Of a stretch of 57,307 bases of DNA, positions 8,932-20,000 are shown piece by piece. The notes beneath the pieces were generated by a model. It did not search any database, was not told the origin of the DNA, and saw nothing but the letters and a program-made list of their open reading frames with translations. Position 1 is the first letter of the stretch; every line of letters begins with the position of its first letter. Origin of the DNA: Lachnospiraceae bacterium (GTDB lineage: Bacteria > Bacillota > Clostridia > Lachnospirales > Lachnospiraceae); NCBI GenBank assembly GCA_022768465.1, contig JALELZ010000030.1:1-57307 (forward strand). The letters are read 5' to 3'. The translations under genes and the position numbers were made by a program.

Positions 8932-10308
8932 ATGGCAAAGATGTGGGCCGGAAGGACTGCCGGAGAGACAGACCAGATAGCGGATGATTTCAATTCATCG
9001 ATACATTTTGACTGCAGAATGTATCAACAGGATATAAACGGCAGTATGGCTCACGCTGCCATGCTTGCAAAAACAGGCATCCTCTCTGATGAGGATGCCG
9101 ATGCCATAATAGACGGACTCGAAGGCATTTTAAAGGATCTTAACAGCGGAAAATTAGAGTTTGATTTAAGCTGTGAAGACATTCACATGTTTATTGAGCA
9201 GGTGCTTACCGAAAGGCTCGGAGATGTCGGAAAGAAGCTTCACACGGCAAGAAGCAGAAATGATCAGGTCGCGCTTGATTTAAGAATGTATTTAAGAGAT
9301 GAGGCAACGGAGATAAGCTCACTTGTAAGAGAGCTTACAGAAACACTTGTAGCTGTAGCTGAGAAAAATATGGGAGTTGTAATGCCGGGCTATACTCATC
9401 TTCAGAGGGCTCAGCCGATACTTTTCTCACATCATATGATGGCCTATGTCATGATGCTTTTAAGGGATCGTGACAGGATAGCGGATGCAGTAAAGAGGAT
9501 GAATGTATCACCTATCGGAAGCTGTGCGCTGGCAGGAACCACATATAATACGGACAGAATATTTGAGGCTGAGAAGCTGGGATTTCATTCCATAGCGTGG
9601 AACAGCCTTGACGGTGTTTCGGACAGGGATTTCTGTGTTGAGCTAATGAGTGCCATTGCAATACTAATGATGCATCTTTCGAGATTTTCGGAGGAGATAG
9701 TACTGTGGTCAAGCTGGGAATTTAAGTTTATAGAGCTTTCAGACAGCTACACTACAGGCTCCTCAATAATGCCTCAAAAGAAGAATCCGGATATGGCGGA
9801 GCTTATCAGAGGAAAAACAGGCAGAGTCTACGGCGATCTTATGGCACTGCTCACTACACTTAAGGGTCTTCCGCTTGCATATAACAAGGACATGCAGGAG
9901 GATAAGGAGGCAGTCTTTGATTCAGTGGATACCGTTAAGGTATGCTTAAAGGTCATGATACCTATGATAGCTACAATGAAGACACTTCCTGACAACATGA
10001 GAAAGGCAGCAAACGAGGGCTTTATAAATGCTACCGATCTTGCAGATTATCTTGTAAAGAAGGGAATGCCTTTCAGAACTGCCTATAAGATATCGGGACA
10101 GATAGTCTCAGAATGTATAGGAAAGGGTCTTGTACTTGAAACCTTCCCTATCGAGGAATACAAAAAGCACAGCGAGCTTTTTGATAATGACGTATATAAT
10201 GACATTAATATAGAAAATTGCGTTGAAAAACGCATATCAGCAGGCGGAACCTCATCTGCATCGGTTAAAGAAGAGATCGAGCTTGTGAAAAAGGAGCTTG
10301 AAAAATGA
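8932..10308 (+). CDS. argH: Argininosuccinate lyase
   Basis: This 458-aa enzyme of the fumarase/aspartase superfamily splits argininosuccinate into arginine and fumarate. The family signature GSSIMPQKKNPD (around residue 279), the HTARSRNDQVALD segment and the TGSS catalytic serine loop are present. AGGAG lies just upstream of ATG 8932. Its stop overlaps the argC start (ATGA), so the two are coupled. Length is normal. Confidence 0.96.
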   Translation: MAKMWAGRTAGETDQIADDFNSSIHFDCRMYQQDINGSMAHAAMLAKTGILSDEDADAIIDGLEGILKDLNSGKLEFDLSCEDIHMFIEQVLTERLGDVGKKLHTARSRNDQVALDLRMYLRDEATEISSLVRELTETLVAVAEKNMGVVMPGYTHLQRAQPILFSHHMMAYVMMLLRDRDRIADAVKRMNVSPIGSCALAGTTYNTDRIFEAEKLGFHSIAWNSLDGVSDRDFCVELMSAIAILMMHLSRFSEEIVLWSSWEFKFIELSDSYTTGSSIMPQKKNPDMAELIRGKTGRVYGDLMALLTTLKGLPLAYNKDMQEDKEAVFDSVDTVKVCLKVMIPMIATMKTLPDNMRKAANEGFINATDLADYLVKKGMPFRTAYKISGQIVSECIGKGLVLETFPIEEYKKHSELFDNDVYNDINIENCVEKRISAGGTSSASVKEEIELVKKELEK

Positions 10309-11228
10309 CAAGGATCTTTATAGACGGAAGTGCCGGAACGACAGGCTTAAGGATATATGAGAGGCTGTCGGAAAGAAAAGATATAGAGCTGATAATACTT
10401 CCGGATGACAAGAGAAAAGATGAGGCCTCAATAAAAGAGGCACTGCATGAGGCGGATATAGCATTTTTATGTCTGCCGGATGCAGCCGCTGCAGAGGCAG
10501 TCAGGCTTGCAAAGGACTCAAAGGTTACGATAATTGACACCTCGACGGCGCACAGAACTGCAGAAGGCTGGACCTACGGATTTCCTGAGATAGGAAGCTT
10601 AAGAGAACAGATTGCTTCATCAAAAAGAATAGCAAACCCGGGATGTCATGCGAGCGGATTTATTGTTTTGGTTGAACCTCTTGTTGAAGCAGGCATAATC
10701 TCCAGGGAGACAGCGCTTTCGTGCATATCACTTACCGGATACTCGGGCGGCGGAAAAAAGATGATCGCCGACTATGAAGCAGCAGACCGAGATAAGCTGC
10801 TTGACGCTCCGAGAGTTTACGGTATCGGACAGCAGCACAAGCATCTTAAAGAAATGAAGCATATCTGCGGACTTTATGAAGAGCCTGCATTTTATCCTAT
10901 AGTTGCTGATTTTTATTCAGGAATGGAGACTAATATTTCGCTTTTCAAAAAGGATATTAAGGGAAGCATTGAAGATATCCGTGCTATATATAAAGCAAAA
11001 TACAGCGGAAAAATAGTTCATTATGAGGACAATGTAGATGACGGAGGCTTTATCTCCGCTGCAAAGCTTTCAGGCAGAGATGATATGATAGTCAGCGTTG
11101 CCGGAAATGAGGATCGAATGACACTGATTGCGCTTTTTGATAATTTAGGAAAGGGCGCATCCGGAGCAGCAATACAGAACATGAATATAGTTATGGGAAT
11201 TGATGAGGCAATAGGCCTTTCAATCTGA
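10305..11228 (+). CDS. argC: N-acetyl-gamma-glutamyl-phosphate reductase (short, type 2)
   Basis: This 307-aa NADPH-dependent reductase converts N-acetylglutamyl phosphate to the semialdehyde. The N-terminal Rossmann motif FIDGSAGTTGLRI and the catalytic cysteine in NPGCHASG (C114) are present. At about 310 residues it belongs to the short type of ArgC, not the 340-residue type 1. It overlaps argH by 4 nt. A 114-nt gap to argJ contains no obvious gene. Confidence 0.94.
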   Translation: MTRIFIDGSAGTTGLRIYERLSERKDIELIILPDDKRKDEASIKEALHEADIAFLCLPDAAAAEAVRLAKDSKVTIIDTSTAHRTAEGWTYGFPEIGSLREQIASSKRIANPGCHASGFIVLVEPLVEAGIISRETALSCISLTGYSGGGKKMIADYEAADRDKLLDAPRVYGIGQQHKHLKEMKHICGLYEEPAFYPIVADFYSGMETNISLFKKDIKGSIEDIRAIYKAKYSGKIVHYEDNVDDGGFISAAKLSGRDDMIVSVAGNEDRMTLIALFDNLGKGASGAAIQNMNIVMGIDEAIGLSI

Positions 11229-11342
11229 CATATTCTCAGAAAGTAAACGGCTGATTTTAAAGCATAATACAAAAGCAGTGTTTCCGGTCTTATTTCAAAG
11301 AAGCACTAAGGACAGGGCATTGATAAAGGGGGAGCAAAAATT

Positions 11343-12557
11343 ATGAAAATGATAAAGGGCGGCGTATGTGCCGCAAAGGGATATAAGGCAAACGGAATTC
11401 ACTGCGGTATTCGTCACAATACTACAAAGAAAGATCTTGCAATGATCTTAAGCGAGGTTCCAGCAAGCGCAGCCGGAGTTTATACTACAAATCTTGTAAA
11501 AGGAGCTCCTATATATGTCACAAAAAAGCATCTTGAGAACGGCACGGCACAGGCCGTCATAGTAAACAGCGGAAATGCCAATACCTGTAATGCTGACGGT
11601 ATTGAAATAGCTGAAAAGATGTGTGCGCTTACAGGCGGTGTGCTCGGAATAGATCCGCATGATATAATAGTAGCATCAACAGGAGTGATCGGTCAGCCGC
11701 TCGACATTACACCTATAGAAAATGGTATTGAAGAGCTTGCAAAAGGACTTTCTGAAAATGGCAATGAGGCTGCGGCAGCAGGCATTATGACTACTGATAC
11801 CATCATGAAAGAGGCTGCTGTTGAGTTTGAACTTGGAGGAAAGATCTGTCATATCGGGGCTATGGGTAAAGGCAGCGGAATGATACATCCGAACATGGCT
11901 ACCATGCTGGTATTTATCACTACAGATGCTGCGGTGAGCCCTGCGCTTCTTGATAAGGCGCTTAAGACAGACGTTCAAAAGAGCTTCAATATGGTTTCTG
12001 TAGACGGTGATACTTCAACGAATGATACGGTAACCATTATGGCAAACGGCCTTGCAGGAAATGCAATCATTACTGAAGAAAATGATGATTATAAGGTGTT
12101 CATGAAGGCTCTCAACACAGTTACAGTGGCGCTTTGCCGAATGATCGCCGGAGACGGTGAAGGTGCAACCAAGTTTCTTGAGTGCTGCACAAGCGGAGCA
12201 AAAAGCTATGAGACGGCAAAAATCGTTGCAAAAAGCGTGATATGTTCATCACTTTTGAAGGCAGCTATGTTCGGTGCCGATGCCAACTGGGGACGTGTGC
12301 TCTGTGCTATAGGCTATTCAGGAGCAGATGTTGATGTAACAAAGATCGATGTGTCATTTAAATCTCCGAAGGGAGAGATCCTTGTATGCAAGGACGGAGC
12401 CGGAGTTGCATTTTCAGAGGAAAAGGCAAAGGAAATATTGCTGGAAAAGGATATTCAGATATTGGTTGAGCTTAATGACGGTGAATTTAGTGCTGAGGCC
12501 TGGGGCTGCGATCTGACATATGATTATGTCAAGATAAACGGAGATTACAGGAGCTGA
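11343..12557 (+). CDS. argJ: Bifunctional glutamate N-acetyltransferase / ornithine acetyltransferase
   Basis: This 404-aa enzyme transfers the acetyl group from N-acetylornithine to glutamate, so the pathway recycles acetate and needs neither ArgA nor ArgE. It is made as a precursor that cleaves itself before the nucleophilic threonine; the site HPNMATML with T187 is intact. GGGGGAG is placed 8 nt upstream of the chosen ATG; a second ATG two codons on is possible. Whether it can also use acetyl-CoA is typical of bifunctional forms but not provable here. Confidence 0.95.
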   Translation: MKMIKGGVCAAKGYKANGIHCGIRHNTTKKDLAMILSEVPASAAGVYTTNLVKGAPIYVTKKHLENGTAQAVIVNSGNANTCNADGIEIAEKMCALTGGVLGIDPHDIIVASTGVIGQPLDITPIENGIEELAKGLSENGNEAAAAGIMTTDTIMKEAAVEFELGGKICHIGAMGKGSGMIHPNMATMLVFITTDAAVSPALLDKALKTDVQKSFNMVSVDGDTSTNDTVTIMANGLAGNAIITEENDDYKVFMKALNTVTVALCRMIAGDGEGATKFLECCTSGAKSYETAKIVAKSVICSSLLKAAMFGADANWGRVLCAIGYSGADVDVTKIDVSFKSPKGEILVCKDGAGVAFSEEKAKEILLEKDIQILVELNDGEFSAEAWGCDLTYDYVKINGDYRS

Positions 12558-12592
12558 TTAGATAAGGATAAGACACAGGGAGAGACATTATT

Positions 12593-13462
12593 ATGGAAGG
12601 GGCACTTACAAATATTCAAAGGGCCGAGGTGCTTGCAAAGGCGCTTCCGTACATCAAAAAATATAATAATAAGATCGTTGTTATTAAATATGGCGGCAAT
12701 GCTATGATAAGCAATGAGCTTAAAGAGCAGGTTATGGAAGACATAGTTCTCCTGTGGCTTATCGGAGTCAAGGTCGTGCTTGTGCACGGAGGCGGCCCCG
12801 AGATCAATGAAATGCTTGGTAAAATCGGCAAAAAATCCGAATTTGTCGGAGGCTTAAGGGTTACCGATAAGGAAACTATCGAGATTGCAGAGATGGTGCT
12901 TGCCGGCAAGGTTAATAAGGGACTTGTTAATCTTCTTGAGGTTAAGGGCGGCAATGCAATGGGTATATCCGGCATGGACGGAAGGCTTATTGAGGCAAAG
13001 ATCAAGAATGAACAGCTAGGCTATGTCGGAGAGATAACCTCTATTAATAAAAAGCCTATCCTGGATCTTCTTTCAAACGGATATATTCCGGTAGTTTCTA
13101 CGATAGGCTGTGATAAGGACGGGAATATCTTTAACATTAACGGAGACACAGCTGCTGCTTATATAGCCGGAGCGCTTCAGGCAGAAAGACTTATCATGAT
13201 GACGGATATTGCAGGCATCATGAGAGATCAGTATGATCCTAAGTCTCTGATACCTGAACTCAGCACTGAGGAGGCAGTACAGCTGTATGATAAGGGCGTC
13301 ATCTCAGGCGGTATGATACCTAAGGTGGATTCCTGCATAAAGGCTATAGAAATGGGTGTTCAGAACTGTGTTATCATGAACGGCTGCTTACCGCATTCTA
13401 TACTGATAGAGCTTCTTACAGAGGAAGGCGCAGGAACTATGATAACGGCGCATAATAAATGA
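12593..13462 (+). CDS. argB: Acetylglutamate kinase
   Basis: This 289-aa amino-acid kinase phosphorylates N-acetylglutamate, usually the arginine-feedback step. Present are the nucleotide-binding KYGGNAM, substrate loop LVHGGGPEIN and the C-terminal KVDSCIKAI segment. The N-terminal helix (RAEVLAKALPYIKKY, residues 10-24) is the extension linked in arginine-sensitive hexameric kinases to feedback inhibition, so this enzyme is probably arginine regulated. It lies 35 nt after argJ and 15 nt before argD. Confidence 0.95.
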   Translation: MEGALTNIQRAEVLAKALPYIKKYNNKIVVIKYGGNAMISNELKEQVMEDIVLLWLIGVKVVLVHGGGPEINEMLGKIGKKSEFVGGLRVTDKETIEIAEMVLAGKVNKGLVNLLEVKGGNAMGISGMDGRLIEAKIKNEQLGYVGEITSINKKPILDLLSNGYIPVVSTIGCDKDGNIFNINGDTAAAYIAGALQAERLIMMTDIAGIMRDQYDPKSLIPELSTEEAVQLYDKGVISGGMIPKVDSCIKAIEMGVQNCVIMNGCLPHSILIELLTEEGAGTMITAHNK

Positions 13463-13477
13463 TCATGAGGAATTAAG

Positions 13478-14638
13478 ATGAATATAATTGAGACAGATAA
13501 GCAGTATATTGCAAATACATATAAGCGTTTCCCGGTTTGTCTTGTAAATGGACACGGTTCGGAAGTTTATGATGAAAACGGAAAACGTTATATAGATATG
13601 GGCTCCGGCATAGGAGTCACGGCCTTCGGCATTGCAGACGAAAAATGGCAGCAGGCTGTAACAGATCAGTTAGGCAAGATTCAGCATTCTTCAAACCTTT
13701 ACTATACGGAGCCTGATGCAATGCTTGCAAAGCTTCTTTGTGAAAAATCAGGCATGGATAAGGTGTTCTATGCAAATTCCGGAGCAGAGGCTAATGAAAA
13801 CGGCATAAAGGCTGTGAGAAAATATGCCGCAGAGCATAAGGGAAGTGATTATTATACTATAATCACACTTGAAAACAGCTTCCACGGCCGTACGCTCACG
13901 ACACTTGCCGCTACAGGTCAGGAGGTATTCCACAAGCAGTTCACACCGCTTACACCCGGCTTTGTATCAGTACCTGCCAATGATATTGAGGCTATGAAAA
14001 ATGCCGTAAAGGCTCACAAGACTGCAGGCATTATGATAGAATGCATACAGGGAGAGGGCGGAGTCAAGGCACTGGATTATGATTATGTAAAGGCTATTGA
14101 GAAGCTTTGCGAGGAGGAGGATCTTGTACTCCTTTGTGATGAAGTCCAGAGCGGAAACGGCAGAAGCGGATACATGTATTCATATATGCACTACGGCATT
14201 CATCCGGATGTTGTTACGACCGCTAAGGGATTAGGCGGAGGACTGCCTATAGGTGCATGTCTGCTCGGAGGAAAGGCCGGAAACATTTTCAGTTACGGTG
14301 ATCTTGGTTCAACCTTCGGCGGAAACCCTGTTGTATGTGCAGGAGCCTTAAGCATTCTTGAAAGAATAGACGAAGGCCTTCTTAAGGAGGTTAAAGAAAA
14401 GAGTGATTATCTTTTTGAAGTGTTCGGAAAGGCAAAGGGCATAAAGAAGGTTTCGGGAATGGGACTTATGATCGGTCTTGAAACAAAAAAGCCTGCGGGA
14501 GAAATCGTCAATGCGCTCATCGCCAAGGGTGTGCTTTGCCTTACAGCAAAGGATAAGGTCCGTCTCCTTCCGGCGCTTAATATTCCTATGGATGTTTTGA
14601 AAGAGGCAGCAGAGCTTATTATTGCAGAGTGCGAATAA
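13478..14638 (+). CDS. argD: Acetylornithine aminotransferase
   Basis: This 386-aa class III PLP aminotransferase converts N-acetylglutamate semialdehyde to N-acetylornithine. The PLP lysine is K250 in TTAKGLGGGLP; the phosphate loop YANSGAEANE and the FHGRTL segment are intact. GAGGAAT precedes ATG. Such enzymes often also act in lysine synthesis on succinyl-diaminopimelate, which is relevant to the DapF domain further down the same cluster. Confidence 0.95.
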   Translation: MNIIETDKQYIANTYKRFPVCLVNGHGSEVYDENGKRYIDMGSGIGVTAFGIADEKWQQAVTDQLGKIQHSSNLYYTEPDAMLAKLLCEKSGMDKVFYANSGAEANENGIKAVRKYAAEHKGSDYYTIITLENSFHGRTLTTLAATGQEVFHKQFTPLTPGFVSVPANDIEAMKNAVKAHKTAGIMIECIQGEGGVKALDYDYVKAIEKLCEEEDLVLLCDEVQSGNGRSGYMYSYMHYGIHPDVVTTAKGLGGGLPIGACLLGGKAGNIFSYGDLGSTFGGNPVVCAGALSILERIDEGLLKEVKEKSDYLFEVFGKAKGIKKVSGMGLMIGLETKKPAGEIVNALIAKGVLCLTAKDKVRLLPALNIPMDVLKEAAELIIAECE

Positions 14639-14758
14639 GCCTAAAAAATGATCGTTTGGCAGCCTGACATGATAACAACAGTAACAGGCTGTGCCGGATC
14701 ACAATTAAAAGGTTTCAGTGAAATTCAGAAACAAGCGACAATAAAGGAGGAACCACAA

Positions 14759-15766
14759 ATGGCTCTTATAATGATGGGCAATGAATTCAAGGGCAGAAGC
14801 TTTTTAAAGCTCCTTGATTTTAAGCCTGATGAAATCACACAGCTTCTGGATCTTGCGGCAGAGCTCAAGGATCGGAAAAAGAGACATGAATCACATAAGG
14901 TATTTGCAGGCAGAAACATTGCTCTTATTTTTGAAAAGACATCTACCAGGACACGATGCTCCTTTGAGGTTGCCGCTGCGGATCTCGGCATTCATCCGGT
15001 ATATCTTGATCCTAAGAGCTCGCAGATAGGAAAGAAGGAATCTATTGCTGATACTGCAAGAGTACTCGGAAGAATGTTCGATGGAATAGAATACAGAGGC
15101 TTTGCTCAGGAAAGAGTTGAGGAACTTGCAAAATATTCCGGAGTACCTGTATGGAACGGTCTTACCAATGAATCACATCCTACACAGATACTTGCAGATT
15201 TCCTTACGATCAGAGAACATTTCGGAAGATTAAAGGGAATCAAGTTTGTATATATGGGCGATGCCAGATACAATATGGGCAACTCACTTATGGTGGGCTG
15301 TGCTCTTATGGGAATGCAGTTTACTGCATGCGCTCCGAAGAAATATTTCCCTGAGGCTGATCTCATTGCAAAATGTGAGGAAATAGCAAAGGAAACAGGA
15401 GCTGTATTGAGCTTTGATGAAGACCCTATGAATGCCACAAAGGGAGCCGATGTTGTCTACACAGATGTCTGGGTATCTATGGGAGAGCCTGATGAGATAT
15501 GGACAGAGCGTATAAATGATCTTATGCCTTATCAGGTAAATCAGAAGATAATGGATAACGCAGGACCACAGTGCAGATTCATGCATTGTCTGCCGGCATT
15601 CCATGATCTGGAAACAGAGATCGGAGAAGAAATCAGTGAAAAATTCGGCATAGATGCTATAGAGGTCACTGATGAGGTTTTTGAGGGACCGCAGTCAATA
15701 GTCTTCGACGAGGCTGAAAATCGCATGCATACGATCAAGGCTGTTATTGCAGCTACTATGCTTTGA
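14759..15766 (+). CDS. argF: Ornithine carbamoyltransferase
   Basis: This 335-aa enzyme makes citrulline from ornithine and carbamoyl phosphate. The carbamoyl phosphate loop STRTR (residues 62-66) and the ornithine-specific HCLPA (H276-A280) are both present. I start at ATG 14759, which has AAAGGAGG 9 nt upstream. The frame is open back to an earlier ATG at 14648, but that N-terminal extension does not look like the family and has no ribosome binding site. Its substrate carbamoyl phosphate comes from the next two genes. Confidence 0.95.
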   Translation: MALIMMGNEFKGRSFLKLLDFKPDEITQLLDLAAELKDRKKRHESHKVFAGRNIALIFEKTSTRTRCSFEVAAADLGIHPVYLDPKSSQIGKKESIADTARVLGRMFDGIEYRGFAQERVEELAKYSGVPVWNGLTNESHPTQILADFLTIREHFGRLKGIKFVYMGDARYNMGNSLMVGCALMGMQFTACAPKKYFPEADLIAKCEEIAKETGAVLSFDEDPMNATKGADVVYTDVWVSMGEPDEIWTERINDLMPYQVNQKIMDNAGPQCRFMHCLPAFHDLETEIGEEISEKFGIDAIEVTDEVFEGPQSIVFDEAENRMHTIKAVIAATML

Positions 15767-15814
15767 GCAAAAACAAGCTTAAAAATCCAATTTCTTATGT
15801 GAAATATTATGGGC

Positions 15815-15843
15815 TTGTAGAAGACACTGATTTAAGATAGAAT
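15815..15843 (+). promoter_or_regulatory. Candidate internal promoter for carAB
   Basis: TTGTAG (15815-15820) and TAGAAT (15838-15843) are 17 bp apart in the 195-nt argF-carA gap. A separate promoter would let carbamoyl phosphate be made for pyrimidines when the arg promoter is repressed. Confidence 0.4.
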
Positions 15844-15855
15844 ATATCCGATAAA

Positions 15856-15904
15856 CAGATGAGCATAAAATACGGATTCTATGCCCGTCTGTTTTGTCGG
15901 GCAT
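15856..15904 (+). promoter_or_regulatory. Mutually exclusive hairpins in the carA leader
   Basis: Segment 15880-15891 can pair with 15856-15867 (12 positions, one mismatch, one G-T) or, through 15881-15887, with 15898-15904 (7 bp perfect). Only one can form at a time. The downstream hairpin has no T tract, so classic termination is uncertain. Confidence 0.4.
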
Positions 15905-15961
15905 AATCATAAAGATATGAAATAAATAATAAACATTTGCAGCAGCGAGAGAGAAGGACGA

Positions 15962-17032
15962 ATGGAAAAGGCATATCTTGTTTTAAGCAACGGAAAAATA
16001 TTTGAAGGAACCCGCATAGGAGCCGATATCGACTCTGTTGGTGAAATTGTTTTTACGACCGGTATGGAAGGATATCTTGAGACTCTCACGGATCCTAGCT
16101 ACGCCGGTCAAATTATTACCCAGACATTTCCTCTTATCGGAAACTATGGTGTAATAGAAGAAGACTTTGAGGGAGGAATATTTGCAAGGGGCTATATTGT
16201 CAGAGAGCTTTGCGATGAGCCTTCTAATTTCAGATGTCAATATCCTCTTGAGAAATTGCTGAAGGATCATAACATTCCGGGTATTGCAGGCATAGACACC
16301 AGAGAGCTCACAAGAATAATTCGTGAAGAGGGTGTTATGAATGCCAAGATCTGCAGTTCTGTACCGGAGGATCTTTCAGAGATCAAAAATTACTGCATAA
16401 CAGGCGCTGTTGATGAAGTTGGCATAAAGGATGTTGAGATATATCCTGCAGAAGGCGAAGCCAAGTATAATGTTACTCTTATCGATTACGGAGCTAAACA
16501 CAATATACTTCGCTGTCTTCAAAAGCGTGGCTGCACAGTTACAGCAGTTCCGCATACATTTACAGCCGAGCAGATCCTTGAAGGAAATCCTGACGGAATA
16601 ATGTTGGGAAACGGCCCGGGAGATCCTGCTGAGAATACCTTCTGTATAGAGCAGATAAAGAAGCTTATCGGCAAGGTTCCTATATTTGGAATCTGTCTCG
16701 GTCATCAGCTTGCAGCACTTGCTATGGGCGGAGAGACAGTTAAGCTTAAGTACGGACATCACGGTGCAAATCAGCCTGTAAAGATGGCTGACGGAAGCCG
16801 CACATATATAACAAGTCAGAACCATAACTATGCAGTAGTTGCGGAAAGCCTTAAGGGCAAGGGTGTTGAGATACTTACAAATGCCAATGACAACAGCTGC
16901 GAGGGTATGGAATATACAGGAAAGAACTGTTTTACTGTTCAGTTCCATCCTGAAGCCTGCGGAGGCCCTAAGGATACGGAGTTTCTGTTCAACAGGTTTA
17001 TCGATATGATGGGAGGAAAGGAAAATGCCTAA
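15962..17032 (+). CDS. carA: Carbamoyl-phosphate synthase small (glutaminase) subunit
   Basis: This 356-aa subunit releases ammonia from glutamine and passes it to CarB. The class I amidotransferase motif FGICLGHQ carries nucleophile C245; the histidine of QFHPE is present. The N-terminal CPSase_sm_chain domain fills residues 1-130. GAGAGAAGG lies before ATG. Its 3' end overlaps the start of carB by 8 nt, giving translational coupling for an equimolar complex. Confidence 0.95.
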   Translation: MEKAYLVLSNGKIFEGTRIGADIDSVGEIVFTTGMEGYLETLTDPSYAGQIITQTFPLIGNYGVIEEDFEGGIFARGYIVRELCDEPSNFRCQYPLEKLLKDHNIPGIAGIDTRELTRIIREEGVMNAKICSSVPEDLSEIKNYCITGAVDEVGIKDVEIYPAEGEAKYNVTLIDYGAKHNILRCLQKRGCTVTAVPHTFTAEQILEGNPDGIMLGNGPGDPAENTFCIEQIKKLIGKVPIFGICLGHQLAALAMGGETVKLKYGHHGANQPVKMADGSRTYITSQNHNYAVVAESLKGKGVEILTNANDNSCEGMEYTGKNCFTVQFHPEACGGPKDTEFLFNRFIDMMGGKENA

Positions 17033-20000
17033 GGATACAAGTATTAAAAAGGTCCTGATGATAGGTTCAGGCCCGATAGTTATCGGACAGGCAGCAGAGT
17101 TTGACTATGCAGGAGCACAGGCCTGCCGCGTACTCAAGGACGAAGGCATCAATGTCGTACTTGTAAACTCTAATCCTGCCACAATTATGACAGATAAGGA
17201 TCTGGCTGATGAGATCTATCTTGAGCCGCTTAACGCAGAGACAGTAGAGCGTATTATAGCAAAGGAAAGACCTGACGGACTTTTAGCCGGACTCGGCGGT
17301 CAGACAGGACTTACTATAGCTATGCAGCTTAAGAAAAACGGAGTACTGGATAAGTACAATGTCAGACTCTTAGGCTCACCTGTAGAGGCTATAGATAAGG
17401 CTGAAGACAGAGAGCTCTTTAAGGAGACTATGGAGGCAATAGGCCAGCCTGTAGTTCCTTCAGAAATCGCAAATACAGTAGAAGAGGCTATCGCTGTTGC
17501 GAATAAGATCAGCTATCCGGTAATCGTTCGTCCGGCCTTCACATTGGGAGGAAGCGGCGGCGGTATCGCAAATGATGAGGAAGAGCTCAGAGTCATTGCA
17601 AAGAGCGGACTTGATATGTCTCCTATCACACAGATACTTGTTGAGCGCTGCATCTCAGGCTGGAAGGAAATCGAGTTTGAGACAATGAGAGATGCTCTCG
17701 GAAATGCAATCACTATCTGTTCAATGGAAAACTTTGACCCTGTCGGAGTTCATACCGGAGACTCTATAGTAGTTGCACCTGCACTCACTCTTTCAGATAA
17801 AGAATATCAGATGCTTCGTACAGCATCATTGGAAATGATCTCCGCACTCGGAATCGTTGGCGGCTGTAACTGCCAGTTTGCACTTAACCCTAACAGCTTC
17901 GAGTATGCTGTTATCGAGGTTGACCCGAGAGTATCCAGATCATCTGCACTTGCTTCAAAGGCAACAGGCTATCCTATTGCAAAGATAACAACAAAGATAG
18001 CACTCGGATATACACTTGACGAGATCGTTAATGATATTACCAAAAAGACCTGTGCATGCTTCGAGCCTGCAATTGACTATGTAGTTGTTAAGTTCCCGAA
18101 GTGGCCGTTTGATAAATTCGCCGGATCCTCAAGAACCGTAGGTACTCAGATGAAGGCTACCGGTGAGGTCATGGCTATTGCCAACAGCTTTGAGATGGCT
18201 CTTATGAAGGCTGTAAGAGGAGCTGAGATCGGAGCTGATACACTCAACCTTCCGCCGCTTTCAGATAAGCCGGTAATGGAGAGAGTTGCAGAGCAGAACG
18301 ACAGACGTCTGTTCTCTATCTTCGAGGCATTAAAGGCCGGACATACTGTTGATGAGATCCATGAAATAACAAAGATAGACCGCTGGTTCTTAAATAAGGT
18401 AAGAAAGATCGCTGAGTATGAAATGTATATAAGCAATCTCAATACCGATACTATGTCTAAGGAAGACTATGAGCACGGAAAGAAGCTCGGATATACAGAT
18501 GCGGCTCTTTCACGCATAAGCGGCGTTGCTAAGGACAAAATGCCTCACAGACATTTCAGCTATAAGATGGTAGATACATGTGCATCTGAGTTTGATGCAG
18601 AGACACCGTATTTCTATTCGACCTGCGATGATGCATGTGAGTCAAGAAGCTTTAAGAGAAGCGGCAAGGACGTTGTTATAGTATTAGGCTCAGGTCCTAT
18701 CCGTATCGGACAGGGTATTGAGTTTGACTATTCGTCTGTTCATTGCGTGTGGACACTCAGAAAGCTCGGATATGATGTTGTTATCATAAATAATAACCCT
18801 GAGACAGTATCAACAGACTATGATACAGCTGACAGACTGTACTTCGAGGCTCTTACACCTGAGGATGTTATGAACATCATCGAGATTGAGAAGCCTATCG
18901 GAGTAGTTGTAGCCTTTGGCGGACAGACAGCTATCAAGCTTACAAATTTCCTTGATCAGCAGGGCATACAGATACTCGGAACCTCTGCTGAGGGTATTGA
19001 CGTGGCTGAGGACAGAGCTAAGTTCGATGCGTTGCTGGAGCAGTTCGGAATATCAAGACCTAAGGGCTTTGGTGTAAGCACTATAGAGGAAGCGGTTAAG
19101 GCTGCAGATACACTCGGATACCCGGTACTCCTAAGACCAAGCTATGTTATCGGTGGTCAGAACATGACTATATCACACGATGACGAGCATACAATAAAGT
19201 ACATGAAGAATATCCTTGCAGGAGGAATTGACAATCCTGTACTTGTAGATAAGTACATGCAGGGACCTGAGCTTGAGGTAGATGTTATTTCCGATGGTGA
19301 GAACGTACTTATCCCGGGAATCATGGAGCACGTAGAGAGAGCCGGAGTACATTCAGGAGACTCTATAGCTGTATATCCGCCATACAACCTCACAGATAAA
19401 TTCCTTGAGATCATCTGTGACAGCTCAGAGAAACTTGCTCTTGCACTCGGAACAAAAGGACTTGTAAATATTCAGTACCTTATCTATCACGATAAGCTTT
19501 ATGTTATCGAGGTTAACCCGAGAGCTTCACGTACAATTCCTTATATAAGCAAGGTTACAAATGTTCCTATGGTTGATCTTGCTACCAAGGTAATGCTCGG
19601 AGCAAAGCTTAAGGATTTAGGCTACGGCACCGGACTTTACAGAACACCGCCTTACTGTGCAGTTAAGGTACCTGTGTTCTCATTCGAAAAGCTCAATGAT
19701 GCAAACTCAATATTAGGACCTGAGATGAAGTCAACAGGAGAGGTACTTGGTCTCGGAAAGACCCTCTCAGAGGCTCTTTACAAGGGACTTACAGCCGCAG
19801 GCTTCACAGTACCTCCAACAGACTCAGAGAACACACCGGGCGTACTCATTTCTGTAGATAATACAGATTATGAAGAGGTGCTTTCTGTAGCAAAGCGTTT
19901 CTATGATCTTCGCATGGACCTTTATGCTACAACCGGAACTGCTGATGCTATAAGCAAGCTTGGCATTCCTGTAACAAGCGTTGAAAATGCGACCGAGAGC

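Noticed and set aside
14648-14758. N-terminal extension of ArgF from the upstream ATG
   Set aside because: The extension is unlike the family, lacks a ribosome binding site, and a strong AAAGGAGG sits before ATG 14759.
16376-16948. A 190-codon minus-strand open frame inside carA
   Set aside because: It lies antisense to a certain gene, has no start signal, and its cysteine/tyrosine-rich sequence is typical of an antisense shadow. The same applies to long minus-strand frames at 20727-21203 and 26184-26660.
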